Source: Gallionella sp.
GTDB taxonomy: Bacteria; Pseudomonadota; Gammaproteobacteria; Burkholderiales; Gallionellaceae
Direction of reading: 5' to 3'
Assembly (NCBI GenBank): GCA_004298605.1
Contig: SCPW01000142.1
Location: 1 to 8,474 of the forward strand
DNA: 8,474 nucleotides
How positions within the stretch are numbered: position 1 is the stretch's first letter; each line of letters starts with the position of its first letter. The translations under genes and the position numbers were made by a program. Positions 1 through 5,395 of this stretch are shown in pieces. Under the pieces are notes generated by a model. It ran no database searches, was not told the origin of the DNA, and saw only the letters and a list, made by a program, of their open reading frames with translations.

Positions 1-2
1 TT

Positions 3-2066
3 AAATATCGCCCCCTGCCGCAGCGGGGCGCCCCGCTCCCTTTGGCCGATTACTGGCACGAATGCGCCTTGCCCCAGGCCGCGAACGCGCTGATCGACAT
101 CGGCTTGTTGCCGCGACGCACACGCCCGCAAACCCTGGTCGGGCTGTTCGACTACCTCCAGCCGCCGACGCCGCTACAACAGACGGCGGCGGATATTCCC
201 CTGGCCGCTATGCCGCAGCTGTTCATCCTGGAAGACGTTACCGGTGCCGGTAAAACCGAGGCGGCTTTGCTGCTGGCGCATCGGCTGATGCAGGCCGGGC
301 AAGCGGACGGCTTTTATTTCGGCCTGCCGACCATGGCGACTTCGAATGCCATGTTCCGGCGCCTGATAGATCAAGGTTTGGACGGTCAGTGCTTTATCGA
401 TAAATGCTTTCTCGATACACCGAGTTTGGTGCTGGCCCACAGCGCCAGCCGCCTGGCACCGGCGCTGGAAGCGTTGCAGGCGGGTGGCGACGGCGATACC
501 GATTACGACAAAGACGAAGCTGCCGCAGCTGAGCAGCGGCAATCCTGGTTTGCCGACAGCCGCAAAAAAGCCCTGCTGGCCGACGCCGGCGTCGGCACGC
601 TGGATCAGGCCTTGCTGGCGGTGCTTTACAGCAAACATCAATCGCTACGCCTGCTGGGCTTGGCTCGCAAAGTGTTGATCGTGGATGAAGTACACGCTTG
701 CGATGTGTACATGCTGAAGCTGTTGGAGGCATTGTTGACTTTTCATGCCGCAGCGGGCGGCAGCGCGATTTTGCTGTCGGCAACGCTGCCGCATGCCACC
801 CGCGCAACACTGGCGCGTGCCTATCGGGCCGGATTGGGCGGCAAAACGCCCGTTTTGCAAAGCACGGCCTATCCGCTGCTGACCCACATTGGCCAGGATA
901 CTTCGGATGGAATCCCGTTGGACACGCGCCCGGAAGTGGCGCGGACGGTGAATATCGACTGGGTGCACACGCCGGATGCCGCCGTCGCCGTGCTGTTGGC
1001 GGCCCGCGCTGCGGGCCGTTGCGCCTGCTGGATACGCAACACCGTCGATGACGCCATTGCCGCTTTCGAGGCGCTGCAAAAGGCCGGCGTGCCGGAAGTC
1101 GACTTGATACTGTTCCACGCCCGCTTTGCCTTGAGCGATAGATCGGCCATCGAAACCGCCGCGCTGAATACTTTCGGGCCGGATAGCAACGCGGCGCAGC
1201 GGCGTGGAAAAATCCTGATTTGTACCCAGGTCGTGGAAAGCTCGGTCGATGTGGATCTGGACGTGATGGTGTCCGATTTGGCGCCGATCGATCTCATCAT
1301 CCAGCGCGCCGGGCGTTTATGCCGCCACGTGCGCGATGCCGCCGGAAACCGGGCCGTCGGCAATGGCCGCGGTCAAGCCAGACTCTGGCTGTTCGGCCCG
1401 GCATTCGTCACCGCTCCGGCGGCGGACTGGCTGTCCAAACCCTGTCCCGGCACGGCAGCCGTGTATCCCGACCATGGCCGGCTCTGGCTTACCGCCAAAC
1501 TATTGCGGGATGCGGCGGCACTGACCATGCCCGAGGCTGCCCGGCGCCTCATCGAAGGCGTGTACGGAGACGAGTCTGAAGCGGCGATTCCTCCGGCGCT
1601 GCTGGCAACGGCCTACAAAATCGAAGGCGAAAACGCCGCCAAGCAGTCCCATGCCGACGCCAATACCGTCAAATTGGTAAAGGGTTATGTGCAGCAGGAA
1701 GGGATAGAGCCTTGGGACGACACCTATATTCCCACCCGGCTGGCTGATCAGCCCTCCGTTACACTGCGCTTGGCCTGCTGGGAAACCGGCGCGCTACGCC
1801 CCTGGGTGGTCGCCGAAAAGTATGCCTGGGAACTGAGCCAGCTCAGCGTACGCATATCCCTTTATGCCGATGAAGCTGTCAGTGCCGATCCGGTGCTGCG
1901 CACTGCGCTGGAGGCATGCCGGCAAACCATGCCGGATAAAGGCCGGTGGAGCAAATTGCTGGTGTTGAGTTTGGAAAATGGGAAATGGGTGGGGCAAGGC
2001 AAGAATCGGAAAGGCGAGTTGGTGGGGTTGCGGTATGACGAACGGTTGGGATTGCGGCGAGCTTGA
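3..2066 (+). CDS. cas3: CRISPR-associated helicase Cas3, type I-E (5'-truncated by window edge)
   Basis: Cas3 is the ATP-driven 3'-5' DNA translocase and nuclease that Cascade recruits to degrade the target. The frame is open back to base 3, so the TTG at 42 is not a start and the gene begins outside the window. Visible superfamily 2 motifs in order: Q motif (TPLQQ, about 168-182), Walker A (EDVTGAGKTEAA, about 231-266), motif II (DEVHACD, 684-704), motif III (LSATLP, 774-791), then motifs V and VI (TQVVESSVDVD ... IIQRAGRLCRH) at about 1221-1328. A Cas3 C-terminal domain follows and the protein ends in ...YDERLGLRRA. The N-terminal HD nuclease domain is not visible, so whether it is fused or intact cannot be judged. 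The helicase motifs show no damage. It is separated from cas8e by about 1.2 kb of toxin-antitoxin remnants and a regulatory gap, so it probably has its own promoter upstream. Confidence 0.96.
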   Translation, partial: KYRPLPQRGAPLPLADYWHECALPQAANALIDIGLLPRRTRPQTLVGLFDYLQPPTPLQQTAADIPLAAMPQLFILEDVTGAGKTEAALLLAHRLMQAGQADGFYFGLPTMATSNAMFRRLIDQGLDGQCFIDKCFLDTPSLVLAHSASRLAPALEALQAGGDGDTDYDKDEAAAAEQRQSWFADSRKKALLADAGVGTLDQALLAVLYSKHQSLRLLGLARKVLIVDEVHACDVYMLKLLEALLTFHAAAGGSAILLSATLPHATRATLARAYRAGLGGKTPVLQSTAYPLLTHIGQDTSDGIPLDTRPEVARTVNIDWVHTPDAAVAVLLAARAAGRCACWIRNTVDDAIAAFEALQKAGVPEVDLILFHARFALSDRSAIETAALNTFGPDSNAAQRRGKILICTQVVESSVDVDLDVMVSDLAPIDLIIQRAGRLCRHVRDAAGNRAVGNGRGQARLWLFGPAFVTAPAADWLSKPCPGTAAVYPDHGRLWLTAKLLRDAAALTMPEAARRLIEGVYGDESEAAIPPALLATAYKIEGENAAKQSHADANTVKLVKGYVQQEGIEPWDDTYIPTRLADQPSVTLRLACWETGALRPWVVAEKYAWELSQLSVRISLYADEAVSADPVLRTALEACRQTMPDKGRWSKLLVLSLENGKWVGQGKNRKGELVGLRYDERLGLRRA

Positions 2067-2131
2067 GTCAAGCACATTGACGACGCTGGGCAATGGATCG
2101 AATATGACTTTTTCAGGTGTGGTCGGCAATC

Positions 2132-2403
2132 ATGAAATTATCAACTCAAATTAAACCCATCAGCTATTTCAAGGCCAACGCCACCGAAATCCTCAAGCGG
2201 CTTGCGAACAACGCGAGCCCTTGGTGATTACCCAGAATGGCGAAGCCAAAGCCGTCATCCAGGACGTGGAAAGCTATGAGGAAACCCAAGATACATTGGC
2301 CTTGCTGCAAATTTTGGCGCAGGGCAATCGCCAGATTGAAGCCGGACAGGTACAGAATGCGAGCGATGTCATTGCCCGCCTGCGCGAAAAAGGGCATGAA
2401 TGA
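2132..2403 (+). pseudogene. Frameshifted Phd/YefM-type antitoxin gene
   Basis: From ATG 2132 the frame reads MKLSTQIKPISYFKANATEI..., a typical N-terminus of a Phd/YefM antitoxin, and then stops at a TGA in 2225-2230 shortly after ...LKRLA. In the next frame the expected continuation EQREPLVITQNGEAKAV... runs to the stop at 2401-2403. The two halves join at about 2204-2207 if one base is restored, which gives a protein of about 90 residues, a normal length for the family. The gene is therefore broken by a single-base deletion, or the base is a sequencing error. An intact protein would bind the toxin from the next gene and repress the pair's promoter. The stop overlaps the ATG of the toxin remnant (ATGA at the junction), the usual coupling in such pairs. 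A downstream start at TTG 2221 or GTG 2224 would make only the C-terminal two thirds and lose the DNA-binding N-terminus. Confidence 0.82.
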
Positions 2404-2577
2404 TGGCATATCGCGTGCTTTTGACCGATGACGCAGCAGATGACTTGGAAAACTTGTTCGATTTCATAGCCAGGCACGACTCGCTCTCTCTCGCTGTGTA
2501 TGTATTGGACGAAATCGAGCGCGTTTTCGTATGTCACGTTGATTGCTGACGGGCGGCGCAACAAAGCAAAAATTACG
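2403..2577 (+). pseudogene. Internally deleted RelE/ParE-type toxin remnant
   Basis: ATG 2403 overlaps the antitoxin stop. The first about 42 residues (MAYRVLLTDDAADDLENLFD ... VLDEIERVF) match the start of RelE/ParE-family toxins that pair with Phd/YefM antitoxins. The frame ends at a TGA at 2547-2549 after only 48 codons, about half the usual length of around 95-100. In frame +1, from 2530 to about 2562, the sequence reads YVTLIADGRRN, which resembles the end of the same toxin family (typically ...VYLIADGRRDMQ...). The middle of the toxin, some 40-45 codons carrying most of the catalytic fold, has been lost by deletion, and the very C-terminus is replaced by the leader of the next gene. No active toxin is expected. 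The assignment rests on recognised family patterns, not on a database search. Confidence 0.72.
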
Positions 2578-2853
2578 ATGAAAACTGAATACGACTTTTC
2601 CAAAGCCAAACGCGGTGCCGTGCTGGAAGCCACCGGCAAAACGCGCATCAGCATTTATCTGGACGATGACGTGCTCGCCGCCTTTCGCGCGCGCGCCGAG
2701 GCGCAAGGCAAAGGCTACCAGACGCTCATCAATGAAACCTTGCGCACCGCCATTGATGCGGACGATGGTGCCGGTGATGTCGGCCATGCTGCTGCAGACA
2801 TTGCGCGGAGTGAAACTGCAGATACTGGGATGGCAGTGTTAGAGGGGCGGTAG
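2578..2853 (+). CDS. brnA: BrnA-type ribbon-helix-helix antitoxin, orphan
   Basis: A 91-residue protein. Its N-terminus MKTEYDFSKAKRGAV followed by GKTRISIYLDDDVLAAFRARAE and GYQTLINETLR is characteristic of BrnA antitoxins, which bind DNA and the BrnT RNase through a ribbon-helix-helix domain (here about residues 21-58). BrnT is normally encoded immediately upstream. Here no brnT is present and the preceding sequence is instead the tail of a different toxin remnant, so this is an orphan antitoxin. The last about 30 residues (DADDGAGDVGHAA...) are acidic and alanine-rich and do not look like a conserved domain. The ribosome binding site is poor (only A-rich sequence before the ATG). The TAG stop lies in the loop of a GC-rich hairpin at 2844-2862. 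It could still be a DNA-binding repressor. Confidence 0.78.
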   Translation: MKTEYDFSKAKRGAVLEATGKTRISIYLDDDVLAAFRARAEAQGKGYQTLINETLRTAIDADDGAGDVGHAAADIARSETADTGMAVLEGR

Positions 2854-2862
2854 TTCCGCCCC
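2844..2862. terminator. GC-rich hairpin over the brnA stop codon, possible bidirectional terminator
   Basis: GGGGCGG (2844-2850), loop TAGTT, CCGCCCC (2856-2862): a perfect 7-bp stem of G-C pairs. No run of T follows on either strand, so it is not a classic rho-independent terminator. On the minus strand it lies just past the second degenerate repeat and could end the crRNA-like transcript; on the plus strand it could end the toxin-antitoxin transcript. Confidence 0.4.
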
Positions 2863-2888
2863 GATGGCCCAACGAGAGTTGGGAACAG
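2860..2888 (-). repeat. Degenerate type I-E CRISPR repeat 2 (terminal, stem-conserving)
   Basis: On the minus strand it starts CTGTTCCC, matching the 5' block of I-E repeats (GTGTTCCC) at seven of eight positions. CCCAAC (2883-2878) pairs perfectly with GTTGGG (2873-2868) around a TCTC loop. Two G-C pairs of the usual stem have become A-T pairs with both sides changed, so the stem is kept. The 3' handle part is lost (CCATCGGG), as is common in a last repeat. On the plus strand the same hairpin carries a GAGA loop. Confidence 0.65.
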
Positions 2889-2920
2889 CATTTGCGCTAA
2901 TGTGCTGATTTGCTACGTAC

Positions 2921-2949
2921 AGGTTCATCCCACAAGGTGTGTAGGAAGC
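2921..2949 (-). repeat. Degenerate type I-E CRISPR repeat 1 (handle-bearing)
   Basis: On the minus strand this 29-mer matches a typical gammaproteobacterial I-E repeat (form GTGTTCCCC...GGGGATGAACCG, recalled, not from this genome) at about 17 of 29 positions, including an unbroken GGGATGAACC block. In RNA, CCUACA (2946-2941) pairs with UGUGGG (2935-2930 region) through six pairs including one G-U, with a 5-nt loop, directly before the 8-nt handle. The 5' half is strongly diverged. Confidence 0.65.
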
Positions 2950-2967
2950 TGCAAAGTTTACCGTAAT

Positions 2968-2998
2968 TTGAAATGCAGCGGTTACGATTTGCTTATTT
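2968..2998 (+). promoter_or_regulatory. Likely sigma70-type promoter of the small gene and Cascade operon
   Basis: TTGAAA (2968-2973, five of six consensus bases) is a good -35. The -10 is less clear: GCTTAT (2991-2996) has 17-bp spacing but only three consensus matches, and TGC-TTATTT (2990-2998) would be an extended form with longer spacing. The AT-rich stretch gives a transcript start near 3003-3008 and a 5' leader of about 40 nt before ATG 3048. The partial protospacer covers the -10 and the start, so Cascade bound there would block it. Confidence 0.45.
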
Positions 2999-3010
2999 AT
3001 TTCGTACCTT
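2976..3010 (-). promoter_or_regulatory. Partial protospacer with AAG PAM for the crRNA-like RNA, over the operon promoter
   Basis: On the minus strand AAG (3010-3008), the classic I-E PAM, is followed by GTACGAAATAAATAAGC... (from 3007 downwards). Against the 32-nt guide it matches at positions 1-5, 7, 10-13, 15-18, 20 and 21, so 16 of the first 21, then only 3 of the last 11. Position 6 mismatches, but in I-E guides every sixth base is flipped out and does not pair. A strong seed with a poor distal part is what allows Cascade binding without efficient Cas3 cleavage. The handle end of repeat 1 does not resemble the PAM, so the RNA locus itself would not be targeted. Confidence 0.65.
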
Positions 3011-3047
3011 CTATGCTGTTGTCTCCATTTATCCGGAGTGCATTGCC

Positions 3048-3239
3048 ATGGCCAACCTATTGAAATTGATCGCTGATCTCGAACAACTTGTGGAGTCAGT
3101 TTCGACGCTGTCGGAAGAAATCAAACAACAAGCTGGTTTTGTACAAAATCGGCTGATTGACGCGGAAGAGCAGATGTGGATGCTCAAGCAAAGGGCAGAT
3201 CATGACCATGACGGTTTGCCGTTTTCGGATACTTTGTGA
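3048..3239 (+). CDS. Small coiled-coil hypothetical protein ahead of cas8e
   Basis: A 63-residue protein. I chose ATG 3048 because GGAG at 3035-3038 lies 9 nt upstream; the longer form from 2973 would start inside the promoter. The sequence MANLLKLIADLEQLVESVST... has leucine/isoleucine heptads over about residues 4-50, suggesting one or two amphipathic helices or a coiled coil. The tail (HDHDGLPFSDTL) is polar. No signal peptide or membrane segment is seen. Its stop overlaps a GTG (3236) and sits 20 nt before the better cas8e start at 3260, so it is the first gene of the Cascade transcript and directly under the crRNA-like target site. I recognise no family. It is AT-richer than the cas genes. 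Options: a small Cascade-associated protein, a toxin-like element held down by the guide RNA, or a leader gene aiding cas8e translation. Confidence 0.7.
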   Translation: MANLLKLIADLEQLVESVSTLSEEIKQQAGFVQNRLIDAEEQMWMLKQRADHDHDGLPFSDTL

Positions 3240-3246
3240 ATTTATT

Positions 3247-3252
3247 AGGGAG
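3247..3252 (+). promoter_or_regulatory. Ribosome binding site deciding the cas8e start
   Basis: AGGGAG lies 7 nt before GTG 3260, a good Shine-Dalgarno spacing. The alternative GTG 3236 would place this site inside the coding sequence and has no comparable motif before it. Confidence 0.65.
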
Positions 3253-3259
3253 AACAGCA

Positions 3260-4849
3260 GTGCCTTTAAACCTTCTTGATCTCGACCAGCGATGGTCATG
3301 GTTACCTGTATTTCGCATTGATGATACCCCGGACCTCATCCCCCCCTGGCAACTCACCGAGACCGACAATCCCGTCGTCGCCCTGGACACACCCCGCCCG
3401 GACTTCAACGGCGCGCTGGTTCAATTCCTCATCGGCTTGTTGCAAACCGCGTTCGCGCCGCAAGACGAGGATGAATGGCTGGAGCGGTTTCACTATCCAC
3501 CCAGCCCCGACGCACTGAAAGCCGCTTTTGCCCGCTACCAGGACGCTTTCAACCTGGACGGCGACGGCCCGCGTTTTATGCAGGATTACGACCCGCTGAG
3601 CGCGCAAAAACCGTTGCCCATCACCGCACTGCTGATCGATACCGCAGGCAGCGCCACCCATTTCATCAAAAACCTGCCGCAACAAGGAATTTCCCCGGCT
3701 TGGGCGGCCATCGCGCTATACACCCTGCAAACCAATGCCCCGGCGGGCGGCGTCGGCCATCGCACTTCGCTGCGCGGTGGCGGGCCGTTGACCACACTGG
3801 TGGTCGCCGCGCCCAAGGACGGCAAGCGTCCGGCGACGCTGTGGCAAACCCTCTGGCTCAACGTGCTGGCAGCGTCGCATTTCAACAGTGAACATCAGCG
3901 GCCCGAAGACATATTTCCCTGGCTGGCGCCCACCCGCACCAGCGAAAAAAGCAGCAAGACAGAAATCACCACGCGCCTGCAAGTAAACCCATTGCAAATG
4001 TTCTGGGGCATGCCACGGCGTATCCGGCTCGACTTCGACAGCGTGGGCAACGGCGAATGCGGCTTGTCCGGCGCGCCATGCGAGACGCTGGTGCGGCAAT
4101 ACCGCTGCAAAAATTACGGCGTCAATTACAACGGCGCCTGGTTGCACACCCTCAGCCCGCATAGCCACGAAACCGGCGGCGACATTCTGCCCATGCACCC
4201 CAAAGGCGCCATCAATTACCGCCATTGGCTGGGGCTGGTGCAAAAAAATACCGACAAAAAAATCCAACGCGCGCCGGCCGCAACCACGCAACGCTTTCTC
4301 CATGAACAACTGCACCTGGAAGGGCTGCGCTTTCGCTTGTGGGCGTTCGGTTACGACATGGACAACATGAAACCGCGCTGCTGGTATGAAGCCACGTTTC
4401 CCCTGTATGCCTTGCCGGAAACAACGCGCGGCCTATTCGAAGCCATCGTCAAAAACTTGATTGACGCTGCCGGCCTGTTGCTCGGTAATCTCAAATCCTG
4501 CCTGAAAGACGCCTGGTTCAGCGATGGCGACAAGCGCCGCACCGGTGCTGATTTGGGCTTTATCGATGCGGCATTCTGGTCGGACACGGAAAATGCTTTT
4601 TACCGGCTATTGGAGCAGCTAAAAACAGCTCCCGGCGATGACGAGAGCCGCCAAAAAATCTACCTGGACTGGCACGGCACGCTCAACCGCTACACCCTGG
4701 AGCAGTTCGACCGCTACGCCAACACCGCCCAGATTGCCGAACAGAACCCTCGCCGCATCGCTGCGGCCCGTAAGAATCTGATGCGCTTCAATTACAAAAA
4801 AGACATCAAACTGCTGTTGGACATCCCCATTAAACCCGTAAAAGCCTAA
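3260..4849 (+). CDS. casA: Cascade large subunit Cas8e (Cse1/CasA)
   Basis: Cas8e recognises the PAM, starts DNA unwinding and recruits Cas3 in the type I-E Cascade complex. From GTG 3260 the protein has 529 residues, close to the E. coli protein (about 500). The N-terminus (PLNLLDLDQRWSWLPVFR) fits the family's NLL...PV opening, and the Shine-Dalgarno supports this start over GTG 3236, which would add 8 residues. The segment GVGHRTSLRGGGPLTTL (about residues 162-178) corresponds to the conserved G.....LRGG.P.TT region of Cse1 proteins. A helical C-terminal part follows (about residue 370 on: LPETTRGLFEAIVKN...), as expected for the four-helix bundle domain that contacts Cse2. Its stop is 12 nt before the casB ATG. 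Cas8 diverges fast and the call is strengthened by the order cas8e-cse2-cas7e-cas5e-cas6e. Confidence 0.94.
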   Translation: MPLNLLDLDQRWSWLPVFRIDDTPDLIPPWQLTETDNPVVALDTPRPDFNGALVQFLIGLLQTAFAPQDEDEWLERFHYPPSPDALKAAFARYQDAFNLDGDGPRFMQDYDPLSAQKPLPITALLIDTAGSATHFIKNLPQQGISPAWAAIALYTLQTNAPAGGVGHRTSLRGGGPLTTLVVAAPKDGKRPATLWQTLWLNVLAASHFNSEHQRPEDIFPWLAPTRTSEKSSKTEITTRLQVNPLQMFWGMPRRIRLDFDSVGNGECGLSGAPCETLVRQYRCKNYGVNYNGAWLHTLSPHSHETGGDILPMHPKGAINYRHWLGLVQKNTDKKIQRAPAATTQRFLHEQLHLEGLRFRLWAFGYDMDNMKPRCWYEATFPLYALPETTRGLFEAIVKNLIDAAGLLLGNLKSCLKDAWFSDGDKRRTGADLGFIDAAFWSDTENAFYRLLEQLKTAPGDDESRQKIYLDWHGTLNRYTLEQFDRYANTAQIAEQNPRRIAAARKNLMRFNYKKDIKLLLDIPIKPVKA

Positions 4850-4861
4850 AGGAGGGCCGGC

Positions 4862-5392
4862 ATGGACACTACACCCGATGCCCGTAAGGAGCAAAGAAAG
4901 TCATTCGACGCAGCCGTTTTTGCATGGTGGGGGGAAATGCAGCCCGCTGCCGAACAAGAAGGCAAACCCAACCGCCGCGGCGAACTGGCCGAACTCAAGC
5001 GCTGCAAAACCCTGGAGGAGTTGTTGTTGAACCCTCGGTTTCAGGCATTGCGGCGGGCGTTACAACAAACCGGTTTCGGCGGCGAGGCAAAATATCCCGC
5101 CATGGCGGCCATCGCCGGCGTACTGGCCCGCGTCAAACAAACCACCGATGTGAGTTTTCCCGCTTGGCTGGCCCAGGCCAAAACCAACGGCGACCCCAGG
5201 CTCGGCGAATTGCGTTTTCGCCGCCTCATGAGCTGCAAATCGCTGCCGGAAGCTTTTCCCGCGCTGATTCGCATTTTGCCGCTGGCGGACCACACCGCCC
5301 CCGTTGCCGCGCTGGCGCACGACATTTACTACTGGAACGACAAAACCCGGCAACGCTGGACTTTCGCTTATTACGACACCCTTGGAGAATAA
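4862..5392 (+). CDS. casB: Cascade small subunit Cse2 (Cas11e, CasB)
   Basis: Cse2 is the all-helical subunit, two copies per complex, that lines the belly of Cascade and stabilises the R-loop strands. The protein has 176 residues, usual for the family. Visible signatures are the tryptophan pair W22-W23, the RGELAELKR motif (residues 39-47) and LRFRRLMSCKS (about 117-127), a basic helix expected to face nucleic acid. A near-perfect AGGAGG (4850-4855) starts immediately after the cas8e stop and lies 6 nt before the ATG, so this gene should be strongly translated, in agreement with the need for more than one copy. cas7e follows after 3 nt. Confidence 0.95.
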   Translation: MDTTPDARKEQRKSFDAAVFAWWGEMQPAAEQEGKPNRRGELAELKRCKTLEELLLNPRFQALRRALQQTGFGGEAKYPAMAAIAGVLARVKQTTDVSFPAWLAQAKTNGDPRLGELRFRRLMSCKSLPEAFPALIRILPLADHTAPVAALAHDIYYWNDKTRQRWTFAYYDTLGE

Positions 5393-5395
5393 ATC

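Larger units (their letters stand above)
2860..2949 (-). ncRNA. crRNA-like guide RNA (degenerate repeat, 32-nt spacer, degenerate repeat), CreR/CreA-like
   Basis: Read on the minus strand, this segment has the exact geometry of one I-E repeat-spacer-repeat unit: 29 nt (2949-2921), 32 nt (2920-2889), 29 nt (2888-2860). The first repeat ends in TGTGGGATGAACCT, so Cas6e cleavage below its stem would leave the 8-nt handle AUGAACCU. The second starts CTGTTCCCAAC-TCTC-GTTGGG, a 6-bp stem with a 4-nt loop placed exactly as in I-E repeats. The predicted processed RNA is 8 + 32 + 21 = 61 nt, the standard I-E crRNA size. The guide starts GTACGTAGCAAATCAG and partly matches a PAM-flanked site at 3007-2976. 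Known Cas-regulating RNAs (CreR, and CreA of CreTA modules) have this build and sit next to cas operons. I see no clear promoter: a weak -10-like TAAACT at 2960-2955 would start transcription near the first repeat. Function is inferred from structure and context only. Confidence 0.72.

Noticed and set aside
42..44. TTG at 42 as the cas3 start
   Set aside because: The frame stays open to base 3 and the protein would lack the HD region. The gene simply runs in from outside the window.
2549..2577. A brnT remnant upstream of brnA
   Set aside because: The only recognisable coding remains there (YVTLIADGRRN) fit the end of a RelE/ParE-type toxin, not BrnT.
2889..3007. The guide/target similarity as a simple direct repeat or promoter duplication
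   Set aside because: Not excluded, but similarity begins exactly at the PAM edge and the handle edge and fades in the distal third, which a plain duplication would not explain well.
2973..3047. Longer 88-residue version of the small coiled-coil gene starting at ATG 2973
   Set aside because: This start lies in the promoter region upstream of the likely transcript start and has no Shine-Dalgarno, while ATG 3048 has GGAG at the right distance.
2854..3047. A regular CRISPR array or leader in the gap
   Set aside because: There are only two repeat-like elements and they are not identical to each other. This is a single degenerate unit, not an acquiring array, and no cas1-cas2 leader context is present.
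3236..3259. GTG 3236 as the cas8e start
   Set aside because: It overlaps the stop of the small gene, which is possible, but AGGGAG placed 7 nt before GTG 3260 and the family-like N-terminus from 3260 fit better.
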